Program-made: the position numbers and the translations under genes | Notes under the pieces: generated by a model | The model's database searches: none | Seen by the model: the letters and a program-made list of their open reading frames with translations, nothing else | What the model was told of the DNA's origin: nothing | In this document: piece after piece, positions 26,361 through 35,440 of the stretch | Layout: every line of letters starts with the position of its first letter | Position numbering within the stretch: the first letter of the stretch is position 1 | Assembly: GCA_963753685.1 (NCBI GenBank) | Contig: CAVWDE010000003.1 | Coordinates: 89,961 to 153,960, forward strand | Direction: 5' to 3' | Length of the DNA stretch: 64,000 nt | Origin: DATAOG01 sp963753685 | Lineage (GTDB): Bacteria > Pseudomonadota > Alphaproteobacteria > Geminicoccales > Geminicoccaceae

Positions 26361-27196
26361 GGCGGGTGCGCGCGCTGCTCACGCCCAAGGGCCTGATCGG
26401 CCTGACGCTCGTGACCCTGTTCGCCGTCATGGCGATCGCCGCGCCCCTGCTGCTGCCGGCGGAGCTGAGCACGAAGATCGACGTGCTGGCCCGGCTCAAG
26501 CCGCCGTCCTTCGCGCACCCGCTCGGCACCGACCAGCTCGGGCGCGACCTGCTCTTCCGCGTGCTGCTGGGCGCGCACACCTCGCTCGTGATCGCGGTCT
26601 CGGCGGTCGCGCTCAGCATCGTGATCGGCCTGCCGGTCGGGGTGCTCGCGGGCTATTTCGGCGGCTGGACCGACCATGCGCTGATGCGTCTGGTCGACAC
26701 GCTGCTGAGCTTCCCGGTGCTCTTGCTGGCGTTGACCATCTCCGCGGTGCTGGGGCCGAGCGTGCCCAACACCATCCTCGCGATCGGCGTCGCCTTCGCG
26801 CCCTATCTCGCGCGCATCGTGCGCGGCGAGGCGCTGAAGGTGACCGCGCTGCCCTACATCGAGGCGGCGCGCTCGCAAGGCGCCTCGAACGGGCGGATCA
26901 TCCGCCTCCACGTGCTGCCCAACATCATGGCGCCGGTGATCGTGCAGGCGACGATCTCGGTCGCGTTCGCGATCCTGGCCGAGGCCGGGCTCTCCTTTCT
27001 CGGACTCGGCACCCAGCCGCCGACGCCGTCCTGGGGGCTGATGATCCAGGCCTCGCGCGACTATCTCGACGTCGCCGCGTGGACCGCGATCGTGCCCGGG
27101 GTCGCCGTGGCGCTGACGGTCCTCGGCCTCAACATGCTGGGCGACGTCCTGCGCGACGCGCTCGACCCGACGGTGGTCTCGGCGCACCGGGCCTAA
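26357..27196 (+). CDS. Peptide-type ABC transporter permease, DppC family
   Basis: A 279-residue permease. The GTG start at 26357 overlaps the upstream stop by 4 nt, so it is translationally coupled. Seen: LGTDQLGRDLLFRVLLGAHTS (shown as GTDQLGRDLLFRVL), the EAA loop EAARSQGASNGRIIRLHVLP and FLGLGTQPPTPSWG, all standard for DppC. The N-terminus is somewhat shorter than in many relatives. Confidence 0.92.
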   Translation: MRRVRALLTPKGLIGLTLVTLFAVMAIAAPLLLPAELSTKIDVLARLKPPSFAHPLGTDQLGRDLLFRVLLGAHTSLVIAVSAVALSIVIGLPVGVLAGYFGGWTDHALMRLVDTLLSFPVLLLALTISAVLGPSVPNTILAIGVAFAPYLARIVRGEALKVTALPYIEAARSQGASNGRIIRLHVLPNIMAPVIVQATISVAFAILAEAGLSFLGLGTQPPTPSWGLMIQASRDYLDVAAWTAIVPGVAVALTVLGLNMLGDVLRDALDPTVVSAHRA

Positions 27197-27509
27197 GCCT
27201 TGGGCCTGAGCCCGCCCTGACCCGAACCTCGGCCATCCGCCATCGGCCCATCGCCACAACAGTACGCCCAGGGCGAACTGCGGCGTGGTCAACGCCGACA
27301 GCTGGACCATGGTCGGGCGCACCCGATCGCTCGCCCGCGGTCACGGTCGTTCCCGCTCTGCCACGCGCGCGAAGGACCGGGTTCCTTGGGCCCTGCCGGG
27401 ATCATGCGTGGCCCAGGCCGGGCATCATGGCCGCTTGCCGTCCGCGATGGCATTTCCTAGGCTGGCGCCTGGCGTCGCGCCCTGCGCCCGCCGGTCCAGG
27501 AAGCGCTGC
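27197..27509. other. Gap between the peptide-type transporter and the dehydrogenase operon
   Basis: A 313-nt stretch without a convincing gene. A leftward frame beginning MVQLSALTTPQFALGVLLW looks faintly like a membrane-protein fragment but leads nowhere. It should hold the promoter of the 27510-32669 operon, unless that is read through from the transporter genes. No clear promoter or terminator was identified. Confidence 0.4.
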
Positions 27510-28502
27510 ATGTCCGACGTCGCGATCGCGATCATCGACCCGTTCCATCCGAGGATCATCGAGGCCTTGGGCGCTGCCCTGCCGGCCGGCTGGACGCTGC
27601 GGATCAGCGCCGGCCGGAGCCTGGAGCAGCAGCAGGCGGCGGTGCGCGCGGCCGATCTCGCCTTCGTCATGGCGACGGCCATGCCGGCGGCGCTGCTCGA
27701 GGCGGCCGGCCGGCTCGGCTTCATCCAGAAGCTCGGCGCCGGCGTCGACCGGATCGACCTTGCGACCTGCCGGGCGCGCGGGATCGGCGTCGCGCGCCTG
27801 CACGCGGGCAATGCGGTTCCGGTCGCCGAGCACACGCTCATGCTGATGCTCGCGGCCTGCCGGCGACTGCCCCTGCTCGACCGGGCGACCCGCGCCGGCG
27901 GCTGGGACAAGGAGGCCTGCCGCGGCATCAACCGGCATCTGCGGGGCAAGATCGTAGGTCTGATCGGCTTCGGCGCGATCGGGCGGACGGTAGCCGGGCT
28001 GCTCGCGGGCTTCGGGGTCGACATTCTGTACTACGACCCGGTCCCGGCACCGCCGGAGCTCGAGTCCGAGCTGAAGGCGGCGGCCGTCCCGCTCGAGGAG
28101 CTGCTCGCGCGCGCCGACATCGTCTCGCTGCACCTGCCGCTGACGCCGGAAAGCCGGGGCCTGCTCGATGCCAGGAGGATCGCGCTCATGAAGCCGGGCG
28201 CGATCCTGGTCAACGCCGCCCGCGGCGGCCTGGTCGATGAGGCAGCACTCGCCAATGCGCTTCGGGACGGCCGCCTGTTCGGCGCGGCGCTCGATGCCTT
28301 CGCGGTCGAGCCGCCGGTCGGCAATCCCTTGCTCGAGCTCGAGCAGGTGGTCGTCACGCCACATTGCGCGGGCGCCACGATCGACAATTTCGCCTCGCTC
28401 GCGGCGCGCGCGGTCGCCAACAGCGAGCGCTATCTCGCAGGCGAGGCGTTGCCGCCGGGCGATCTGGTCCTGGCGCCCCGCCGGCAGCCGGCCGCGGCCT
28501 AG
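27510..28502 (+). CDS. D-isomer-specific 2-hydroxyacid dehydrogenase
   Basis: A 330-residue NAD-dependent dehydrogenase of the phosphoglycerate dehydrogenase family. The NAD motif is GLIGFGAIGRTVAG. The catalytic Arg is in NAARGGLVDE, the Glu in ALDAFAVEPP and the His in VVTPHCAGAT, so all three active-site residues are present. ATG at 27510 fits the family N-terminus, with a weak AGG site upstream. It is the first gene of a tight operon with a ThDP enzyme, TcuA and TcuB, so it probably interconverts a 2-hydroxy acid and the 2-oxo acid used by the ThDP enzyme. Confidence 0.88.
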   Translation: MSDVAIAIIDPFHPRIIEALGAALPAGWTLRISAGRSLEQQQAAVRAADLAFVMATAMPAALLEAAGRLGFIQKLGAGVDRIDLATCRARGIGVARLHAGNAVPVAEHTLMLMLAACRRLPLLDRATRAGGWDKEACRGINRHLRGKIVGLIGFGAIGRTVAGLLAGFGVDILYYDPVPAPPELESELKAAAVPLEELLARADIVSLHLPLTPESRGLLDARRIALMKPGAILVNAARGGLVDEAALANALRDGRLFGAALDAFAVEPPVGNPLLELEQVVVTPHCAGATIDNFASLAARAVANSERYLAGEALPPGDLVLAPRRQPAAA

Positions 28503-28514
28503 GGAGCAGGCGGC

Positions 28515-30125
28515 ATGGCCACGACCGTCGAGGTGCTCGCGGACGCGTTCCAGGCGGCCGGGACGCCCTTCATCGTCGGCCACCCGGGCGGCGAATCGGT
28601 CGAGCTGATGGAAGCCGCCCGCCAGCGCGAGATGCGCTTCATCCTGATGAAGCAGGAGGTGGCGGGCGCCATGCTGGCGGCGACCTGGGGCGAGATCACG
28701 GGCGCCCCCGGCGTCTGTCTGTCGACCCGCGGGCCGGGCGCCGCCAACATGGTCAACGGAGTCGCTCAGGCATTCCTCGACCGGTCGCCGCTGATCGCGA
28801 TCACCGACCGCTATCCGGCGCCCGCGCACGAGGTCGGCCTGCGCCAGCGGCTCGACCAGCAGGGCATCTACGCCCCGATCGTCAAATGGCAGACGACGCT
28901 TGATGCCCGCGCGGTCCGCCAGCAGGTCCGCCGCGCCCTGCGGACCGCGAGCGCGCCGCCGCCGGGACCGGTCCACCTCGACCTGCCGCACAGCGAGACC
29001 GCGCGCGAGGCGGGCGCGCTCGCGGCCGAACCCCCACTCCTGCCGAACTATCTGCACCCCGCCCCGGACCGCGCCAGCCTGCAGCCGGTGCTGCAGGAGA
29101 TCGACCGCGCCCGCCGGCCGATCCTCTTGGCCGGCCTCGGCGTGCTTTGGAACCGTGCGTCGGCCGAGCTCACAGCCCTCGCCGAACGGCTCGGCGCCCC
29201 GGTGCTGACCACCGCCAAGTGCAAGGGCGTGATCCCGGAGGATCACCCGCTGCGCGCCGGCTGCATCATCGGTGGGCTGATCGAGCGCAAGCTGGTCATG
29301 CAGGCCGATCTGATCATCACGGTCGGTCTGGACGCGGTCGAGCTGCAGCCCAAGCCCTGGCCCTACGCGCTCCCGGTGATCTCGCTCGCCCCGATCCCGG
29401 CGCTCGATGCGCTGGTGCCGGCCCGGCTCGAGGTGATCGGCGATCTGCAGCCGCTCCTCGCCCGCCTCGCCGAGGACTGCGCGGGAGGCAGCGAATGGGG
29501 CGAGAAGGCGGCCGCCTGCTTCCGCGCCGAGGTCATCGACGCGCTCGATCAGCCAGCCCGCGGGCTGTCGCCGCAGCGCGCCATGGAAGTCGCGCGCGCG
29601 GTGCTGCCGCGGTCCACCATCGCGACCTGCGATACCGGCGCCAGCCGCCTGCTCGTGGTACAGAAGTGGCAGGCCTACGGGCCCCACGAGTTCCTGACCT
29701 CGAATGGCCTGGGCTCGATGGGCTACGCGCTGCCGGCGGCGCTGGGCGCCAGGCTCGCCTGGCCCGACCGTCCGGTGGTCGCGTTCACCGGCGACGGCGG
29801 CTTCCTGATGGCGATCGCCGAGCTGCAGACCGCGGTCCGCGAGCGACTGCCGGTCATCATCCTGGTCCTCGACGACGCCGAGATCGGCCTGATCAGGGTC
29901 AAGCAGGAGATCAAGGGCCTGCCGCTGCACGGCGTCGGCCTCGGCGGCTGCGACTGGGAGAAGATCGCCCAGGGCTTCGGCGCCGACGGCATCGTGGTCG
30001 GCACCGAGCAGGGGCTCGCGGACGCGCTCGGCACCGCCCTGCGCTCGACGACCACGACGGTGATCGGGGTGCGGATCGACGGCAGGGGCTACGTCGCGCA
30101 GTTCAACGCGCTGCGCGAGCTCTGA
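28515..30125 (+). CDS. Thiamine diphosphate-dependent enzyme, acetolactate synthase-like
   Basis: A 536-residue three-domain ThDP enzyme. The catalytic Glu is in LMKQEVAGAML (residue about 50), and the central domain starts near RRPILLAGLG. The ThDP/Mg motif starts GDGGFLMAIAELQTAV and ends LVLDDAEIGL, where most relatives have NN or ND at the second site. The first segments are shorter than in true acetolactate synthases, so a 2-oxo acid decarboxylase or carboligase of special function is more likely. It starts 12 nt after the dehydrogenase gene, and its stop overlaps the TcuA start (TGATG). Confidence 0.85.
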   Translation: MATTVEVLADAFQAAGTPFIVGHPGGESVELMEAARQREMRFILMKQEVAGAMLAATWGEITGAPGVCLSTRGPGAANMVNGVAQAFLDRSPLIAITDRYPAPAHEVGLRQRLDQQGIYAPIVKWQTTLDARAVRQQVRRALRTASAPPPGPVHLDLPHSETAREAGALAAEPPLLPNYLHPAPDRASLQPVLQEIDRARRPILLAGLGVLWNRASAELTALAERLGAPVLTTAKCKGVIPEDHPLRAGCIIGGLIERKLVMQADLIITVGLDAVELQPKPWPYALPVISLAPIPALDALVPARLEVIGDLQPLLARLAEDCAGGSEWGEKAAACFRAEVIDALDQPARGLSPQRAMEVARAVLPRSTIATCDTGASRLLVVQKWQAYGPHEFLTSNGLGSMGYALPAALGARLAWPDRPVVAFTGDGGFLMAIAELQTAVRERLPVIILVLDDAEIGLIRVKQEIKGLPLHGVGLGGCDWEKIAQGFGADGIVVGTEQGLADALGTALRSTTTTVIGVRIDGRGYVAQFNALREL

Positions 30126-31534
30126 TGGCGGGCGCGTCCGGGCTCGCCAAGCGCTACGACGTGCTGGTGGTGGGCGGGGGCAATGCCGCGCTCTCGGCCG
30201 CGATCACCGCCCGCCGGGCGGGCGCGTCGGTCCTGGTGCTGGAAGCCGCTCCCAAGTTCTATCGCGGCGGCAACACCCGGCACACGCGCAACATGCGCGT
30301 CGCCCACGACGCCGCCAACGAGGTCCTGACCGGGCCCTATCCCGAAGACGAGTTCCTGGACGATCTGCTGCGGGTCACCGGCGGCGAGACCGACCTCGAG
30401 CTCGCCCGCTTCACGATCAGCCAGTCCAAGCAGCTCTGGGATTTCCTCAACCTTCAAGGCGTGCGCTTCCAGCCGCCGCTGGGCGGTACGCTTAGCCTCG
30501 GGCGGACCAACGCGTTCTTCCTCGGCGGCGGGCGCGCGCTGCTGAACGCCCTCTACATCACCGCGTTCGGCCTCGGCATCGAGGTCCGCTACGACGCCGA
30601 GGTCGTCGACCTCGCAATCGAGGACGGCTTCTTCGTCGGGGCGACGGTCCGCGCCAACGGCGCCGACACATACGAGATCGCCGCCGGTGCCCTGATCGCC
30701 GCGAGCGGCGGTTTCGAGGCCAACCTCGAATGGCTGGAGGAGTCCTGGGGCGCGGCCGCCCGCAACTTCCTGATCCGCGGCACGCCCTTCAACCGGGGCA
30801 GCGTGCTGCGCATGCTCCTGGATCGCGGCGTCCAGCCGGTCGGCGATCCGACCCAGTGCCACGCGGTCGCGATCGATGCCCGCTCACCCAAGTTCGACGG
30901 CGGCATCGTCACCCGCCTGGACTGCATCGTGTTCGGCATCGTGATCAACCGCGCCGCGGCTCGCTTTTACGACGAGGGCGAGGACTTCTGGCCCAAGCGC
31001 TATGCGATCTGGGGCCGGCTGATCGCGCAGCAGCCGGACCAGATCGGCTACGTTCTGTTCGATGCCAAGGCGATCGGCCGCTTCATGCCCTCGGTGTTCC
31101 CGCCGATCGAGGCGCCGAGCCTCGAGGAGCTCGCGAACCAGCTCGAACTCGACTCCCTGAAGCTCGCCGCGACGGTTGCCGCCTTCAACGCCGCGACCCG
31201 GCCCGGGACGTTCGATCCGAACGTCTACGACGACTGCCGGACCGAAGGCCTGACGCCGCAGAAGTCGCATTGGGCGCTACCGCTCGATCGCCCGCCCTTC
31301 TACGCTTACCCGCTCCGGCCGGGCATCACTTTCACCTATCTCGGCACCCGGGTCGACCGACAGGCGCGCCTGCGCATGACCGACGGGCGGCCCGCGGCCA
31401 ACATGTTCGCAGCCGGCGAGATCATGGCCGGCAACGTCTTGGGTCAGGGCTATCTGGCCGGCATCGGCATGACCATCGGCAGCGTATTTGGCCGGGTCGC
31501 CGGCCGCGAGGCGGCAGCGCATGCCCGCAACTGA
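30125..31534 (+). CDS. tcuA: FAD-dependent tricarballylate dehydrogenase-like protein
   Basis: A 469-residue flavoprotein of the fumarate reductase / TcuA family. The FAD motif is VLVVGGGNAALSAAITAR, followed by EAAPKFYRGGNTRHTRNMR and the C-terminal FAAGEIMAGNVLGQGYLAG. TcuA of Salmonella oxidises tricarballylate to cis-aconitate and hands electrons to TcuB. ATG at 30125 overlaps the upstream stop. Unlike the Salmonella locus there is no TcuR regulator or TcuC transporter next to it, and it is paired with a ThDP enzyme and a hydroxyacid dehydrogenase, so the true substrate may differ. Confidence 0.88.
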   Translation: MAGASGLAKRYDVLVVGGGNAALSAAITARRAGASVLVLEAAPKFYRGGNTRHTRNMRVAHDAANEVLTGPYPEDEFLDDLLRVTGGETDLELARFTISQSKQLWDFLNLQGVRFQPPLGGTLSLGRTNAFFLGGGRALLNALYITAFGLGIEVRYDAEVVDLAIEDGFFVGATVRANGADTYEIAAGALIAASGGFEANLEWLEESWGAAARNFLIRGTPFNRGSVLRMLLDRGVQPVGDPTQCHAVAIDARSPKFDGGIVTRLDCIVFGIVINRAAARFYDEGEDFWPKRYAIWGRLIAQQPDQIGYVLFDAKAIGRFMPSVFPPIEAPSLEELANQLELDSLKLAATVAAFNAATRPGTFDPNVYDDCRTEGLTPQKSHWALPLDRPPFYAYPLRPGITFTYLGTRVDRQARLRMTDGRPAANMFAAGEIMAGNVLGQGYLAGIGMTIGSVFGRVAGREAAAHARN

Positions 31535-32669
31535 GGCCCAGCGGCGCAAGCCCGCAACCGAGGCATTGCGCGAGGCCGAGCGGCTGATGACCATCTGCAA
31601 CGCCTGCCGCTACTGCGAAGGCCTGTGCGCGGTCTTTCCGGCGATGGAGCTGCGCACCTCCTTCGCGGCGGGCGATCTCACCTACCTTGCCAACCTCTGC
31701 CACGACTGCGGTGCCTGCTTCGACGACTGCCAGTTCGCGCCGCCGCACGAATTCGCGGTCGACGTGCCGCATACCTTCGAGACGGTGCGGGCGGACTCCT
31801 GGGCCGCCTACGCCTGGCCGCGGGCATTCGCCCCTCTGTTCCAGCGCAACGGTCTCTGGATCAGCCTGATCGCGGCGCTCTGTGTCGCGACCTTCATCAT
31901 CGGCTTCGTCGCCTTCAACGATCCGGCGGCGGTGTTCGCGAGCGGGACCGAGCAGGGCGCCTTCTACCGGCTGATGCCGCACGGCGCGATGGTCCTGATC
32001 TTCGGTGCCTCGTTTCTGTACGCGCTGCTCGCCATGGCGATGGGGCTTCGCAACTTCCGGCGGGAAGCCGCGGCTACAGCCGTCGCTCCGGCGGGCGGCG
32101 CCGTCTGGCGGGCGCTGCGGGACGCCATGCGGCTTCGCAATCTGGACGGCGGCGGGATGGGCTGCGCCAACATGGACGGCCGCCCGCCCGACCGCCGGCG
32201 GCGGTTCCACCACCTGACCTTCTATGGGTTTGTCCTCTGTTTCGCCTCGACCTGCATCGCGACGCTGTGGCACTTCGCCTTCGGCTGGCAGGCGCCCTAC
32301 GCCTGGTACGACCTGCCGGTCGTGCTCGGCACTGCCGGCGGGCTAGGCTTGGTGGCCGGCCCGCTCGGGCTCGAAGCCCAGAAGCGGCGGCGCGGGCCGG
32401 AGCTCAAGGCTGCCGCGCAACGCGGCATGGACACGGCCTTCGTCCTGATGCTGTTCCTGACCGGGGCAACCGGCCTCCTTCTCCTGGCGCTGCGCGCGAC
32501 GTCCGCCATGGGCCTGCTGCTGGCACTCCATCTCGGCGTCGTGGTCGCGCTGTTCGTCACCATGCCGTACGGCAAATTCGTGCATGGCCTCTACCGGACC
32601 GCCGCCCTGGTCCGCTACGCCCGCGAACGGCCACCAGCGGACGGTGCGATGCCGCCTGGGACCTCCTGA
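31521..32669 (+). CDS. tcuB: TcuB-like 4Fe-4S membrane electron carrier
   Basis: A 382-residue protein. The N-terminal part has two cysteine clusters, CNACRYCEGLC and CHDCGACFDDC, each fit for a 4Fe-4S cluster. The rest has about six membrane segments, with possible haem histidines in HHLTFYG, LWHFAFGW and ALHLGVV. TcuB takes electrons from reduced TcuA and passes them to the quinone pool. Its ATG lies 14 nt before the TcuA stop ends, so the two genes are coupled. Last gene of the operon. Confidence 0.88.
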   Translation: MPATEAQRRKPATEALREAERLMTICNACRYCEGLCAVFPAMELRTSFAAGDLTYLANLCHDCGACFDDCQFAPPHEFAVDVPHTFETVRADSWAAYAWPRAFAPLFQRNGLWISLIAALCVATFIIGFVAFNDPAAVFASGTEQGAFYRLMPHGAMVLIFGASFLYALLAMAMGLRNFRREAAATAVAPAGGAVWRALRDAMRLRNLDGGGMGCANMDGRPPDRRRRFHHLTFYGFVLCFASTCIATLWHFAFGWQAPYAWYDLPVVLGTAGGLGLVAGPLGLEAQKRRRGPELKAAAQRGMDTAFVLMLFLTGATGLLLLALRATSAMGLLLALHLGVVVALFVTMPYGKFVHGLYRTAALVRYARERPPADGAMPPGTS

Positions 32670-32884
32670 ACCGCAATCATCGCGGCCGCCGTCTGGTGGC
32701 TTCCGCCTGCACGAACGGAAGGTCACTGGCGCTGCGGGCCAGCCTGCATACGCGGACTTTACCTCCGCGGGGGCCGCGACCAGGTTATAACCGGCGGGGC
32801 GGCGTCGCTTGCTTTGCGCTGGCGCGGTCCCTACATCACACGCGCGCAGGCGGGCGCCCTGCGCCGGCGCCGAGGAGGACAAGC

Positions 32885-33208
32885 ATGCAAACCGACAACC
32901 GCCTGCTCGACGATCTCGCCCGCATGGCGAACGGTGCGCTCAACACCTTGTCCGGACTCCGCGAAGAGATCGAGAGCCGGGTGCGCGAGCGGGTCGAGCG
33001 CATGCTGGCCGACCTGGACATGGTGCCGCGCGACGAGTTCGAGGCGGTCAAGGCGATCGCCCAGACCGCCCGCGCCGGGCAGGAGGAGCTGGCCGCCAAG
33101 GTGGCCGAACTCGAGCGCCGCGTGAGCGAGCTGTCGGCGCCGGCGGGCGAGCCCGAGCCGGCCGCGACTCGTCGTCGCTCGGCCAAGGCCAAGCCGGCCA
33201 GCGAGTGA
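32885..33208 (+). CDS. ubiK: Ubiquinone biosynthesis accessory factor UbiK-like (BMFP) protein
   Basis: A 107-residue protein. The start MQTDNRLLDDLARMANGALNT, shown as LLDDLARMANGALNTL, and VPRDEFEAVKAIAQTAR mark the BMFP/YqiC family. A C-terminal coiled coil (LAAKVAELERRVSEL) should trimerise, and the tail is basic. UbiK helps the UbiJ-based complex in ubiquinone synthesis. GAGGAGG precedes the ATG. It begins the conserved alphaproteobacterial set with YbjN and ProC. Confidence 0.88.
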   Translation: MQTDNRLLDDLARMANGALNTLSGLREEIESRVRERVERMLADLDMVPRDEFEAVKAIAQTARAGQEELAAKVAELERRVSELSAPAGEPEPAATRRRSAKAKPASE

Positions 33209-33387
33209 TCCTCGGGCCCAGGGTCCGGGGGCGGCGACCTGCCGCCTTGCAGCCCCATCATCAATTTGGCAGTGTCGTCGGATCGGGTCGGCGCGGACGG
33301 CGCGGCCAGTCGTCGGACTGGCGGCCGGGGCGCGTCGGCACCGGCGGAGTGCGTTGGTGCTCCGGCGGCGCGATCGAGGAGTGCGCC

Positions 33388-33894
33388 ATGGTGTCGTCGC
33401 TGAGACCAGAAACCGAGGAGCCCGCCGGCAACCCGGTCGACCTCGTCGAGCAGGTCGCGATCGCCAACGAATGGCCCTTCCACCGGCAGAACGATGACGA
33501 GCTGGCGGCCGAGATCAGCGGCCACTGGTGCCAGTACCGGATGTGGTTCTGCTGGCATCCGGAGCTCGGCGTGATGCACCTGTCGTGCGCGCTCGAGATG
33601 AAGGTGCCGGCCAACAAGCGCGAGGCGATCTACGCCCTGCTGGCAATGGCCAACGAGAAGCTCTGGCTCGGCCATTTCGACCTCTGGTCCGACGAGAATC
33701 TGCCGGTGTTCCGCCATGCCCTGCTGCTGCGCGAGGGCATCAACGTGAGCAGCGAGCTGATGGAGGATCTGGTCGACATCGCGGTCACCGAGTGCGAGCG
33801 CTTCTACCCGGCGTTCCAGTTCGTGATCGGCGGCGGCAAGTCGCCGGTCGAGGCGCTGACCGCGGCGATGCTCGAGACTGAAGGCGAAGCCTGA
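33388..33894 (+). CDS. YbjN domain-containing protein
   Basis: A 168-residue protein with a YbjN fold, similar to type III secretion chaperones. Typical parts are CALEMKVPANKREAIYALLA and KLWLGHFDLWSDENLPVFRH. The function is unclear. E. coli YbjN influences motility and stress responses. The ATG at 33388 has GAGGA 7 nt upstream. Its stop overlaps the proC start (TGATGA), a gene order often seen in alphaproteobacteria. Confidence 0.88.
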   Translation: MVSSLRPETEEPAGNPVDLVEQVAIANEWPFHRQNDDELAAEISGHWCQYRMWFCWHPELGVMHLSCALEMKVPANKREAIYALLAMANEKLWLGHFDLWSDENLPVFRHALLLREGINVSSELMEDLVDIAVTECERFYPAFQFVIGGGKSPVEALTAAMLETEGEA

Positions 33895-34715
33895 TGACCG
33901 GCCTGGTCGGGCCGCTCCTGCTGGTCGGCTGCGGCAAGATGGGCGGCGCTTTGCTCCAGGGCTGGCTTGCCCGGGGGTTGAGGGCCGCCGATGCCTATGC
34001 GGTCGAGCCCGATGCGGCCTTGCGTGCGGCGATCCGCGAGCGCCACGGGGTCGTAGCGCTCGCCGAGCCCAAGATGCTGCCGACCGAGCTGGCCCCACGG
34101 GCGATCGTGTTCGCGATCAAGCCGCAGGCGATGGCAACCGTGCTGCCGGCTTACGAGACGCTGGCACGGACCGGGGCAGTTGTGCTCTCGATTGCCGCCG
34201 GGACCGGGATCGCCCGCTTCGAAGCGGCGTTCGGGGCGGCCACGCCGATCGTGCGCGCGATGCCCAACACGCCGGCCGCCATCGGCCAGGGGGTGGCGGC
34301 GCTGGTCGCCAACCGCCATGTCAGCGCGGCCCAGAAGGCGCTCTGCTCGGCGCTCATGGCCGCGGTCGGCGCGATTCACTGGATCGACGATGAGGAGCTG
34401 ATGCACGCGATCACGGCGATGTCGGGCGGCGGGCCGGCCTACGTGTTTCTGCTGATCGAGACGCTCGCCCGCGCCGGGATCGCGAGCGGGCTGCCGGCGC
34501 AGCTCGCCTGGCCGCTGGCGCGCGCCACGGTCGCCGGCAGCGGCGCGCTCGCGGCGCGCACCGACGAACCGGTCGAGGTCCTGCGCCGCAACGTCACCAG
34601 CCCCGGCGGCACCACCCAGGCGGCGCTCGAGGTGCTGATGGCAAAGGACGGCATCCAGCCGTTGTTCGACCGGGCGATCGCGGCCGGCACGCGCCGGTCG
34701 CACGAACTCGCCTGA
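33894..34715 (+). CDS. proC: Pyrroline-5-carboxylate reductase
   Basis: A 273-residue reductase for the last step of proline synthesis. The NAD(P) motif is LLVGCGKMGGALLQGW. The family signature lies in MPNTPAAIGQG and in MSGGGPAYVFLLIE. The C-terminal VTSPGGTTQAALEVL forms the dimer core. Length matches ProC. It is coupled to the YbjN-type gene by a 1-base overlap. Confidence 0.95.
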   Translation: MTGLVGPLLLVGCGKMGGALLQGWLARGLRAADAYAVEPDAALRAAIRERHGVVALAEPKMLPTELAPRAIVFAIKPQAMATVLPAYETLARTGAVVLSIAAGTGIARFEAAFGAATPIVRAMPNTPAAIGQGVAALVANRHVSAAQKALCSALMAAVGAIHWIDDEELMHAITAMSGGGPAYVFLLIETLARAGIASGLPAQLAWPLARATVAGSGALAARTDEPVEVLRRNVTSPGGTTQAALEVLMAKDGIQPLFDRAIAAGTRRSHELA

Positions 34716-34733
34716 GCCGGAGGAGGAGGTCGC

Positions 34734-35399
34734 ATGGCCAAGCAGGACGGGGCCAAGCAGGATGGGGCCAAGCAGCGGGGCGGGGCGAAGCAGGACGGGA
34801 CGAGCGCGCCGGACCTTCTGGTCACGGCCTTCGACTTGATCGCTGAGCACGGCTGGTCCCGGCTGTCACTGATCGCGGTCGCGCGGCGCGCGGGCGTGCC
34901 GCCGGCTGAGGTCTATCGCGAGCTGCCGGGCCGGGGTGCCGTGCTGCGGGCCTTGAGCCGACGGATCGACGAGACGATGCTCGCGTTCGACGAGGCCGAG
35001 CTCGCCGGTCTGCCGCCGCGCGATCGGGTGTTCGAGCTGTTGATGCGCCGGCTCGAGGCGTTGGTGCCGTTCCGGCCCGGGCTCGAGCGGTTGGCGCGCG
35101 GCGCCAGGTGCGACCCCTGCCTGGTGCTGGCCTCGGCCTGCCGGCTGGATCGTTCGTTCGCCTGGCTGCAGGACGCGGCCGGCCTGCGCCGCTCGGGGCT
35201 GCGCGCGAGGCTCTCCAGGCGGGCGCTCGGCGCGGCTTACCTGCAGACGCTGCGGGTCTGGCTCAAGGACGAGACCGCCGACCTCGGCCAGACCATGGCC
35301 GAGCTGGACAAGCAGTTGCGGCGGGTCCAGACCATCGCCGGCCTGCGCGCACCCCGCGCCGGCCGCGCGCCCGAAGGCGCAGCGCCAGAGCCCGCCTGA
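34734..35399 (+). CDS. TetR-family regulator with repeated N-terminus
   Basis: A 221-residue protein. Residues about 25-75 form a TetR helix-turn-helix (DLLVTAFDLIAEHGWSRLSL, then VARRAGVPPAEVYREL). The C-terminal domain is helical and may bind a ligand. The first 22 residues are four near-copies of AKQDG, encoded by a 15-bp DNA repeat. They are probably disordered, and ATG starts further in are absent. GGAGGAGG precedes the ATG by 7 nt. It sits between proC and a phasin gene, so control of polyhydroxyalkanoate or lipid genes is conceivable. Confidence 0.8.
   Translation: MAKQDGAKQDGAKQRGGAKQDGTSAPDLLVTAFDLIAEHGWSRLSLIAVARRAGVPPAEVYRELPGRGAVLRALSRRIDETMLAFDEAELAGLPPRDRVFELLMRRLEALVPFRPGLERLARGARCDPCLVLASACRLDRSFAWLQDAAGLRRSGLRARLSRRALGAAYLQTLRVWLKDETADLGQTMAELDKQLRRVQTIAGLRAPRAGRAPEGAAPEPA
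34737..34799 (+). repeat. 15-bp direct repeats inside the TetR gene
   Basis: GCCAAGCAGGACGGG at 34737-34751 recurs with one change at 34752-34766, with an insertion at 34767-34784 and with one change at 34785-34799. The unit length is a multiple of three, so copy number could vary without breaking the frame. Confidence 0.85.
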
Positions 35400-35440
35400 G
35401 GCGCCGCCCACCCACTCACCATCCTGAGAGGACACCGGTC

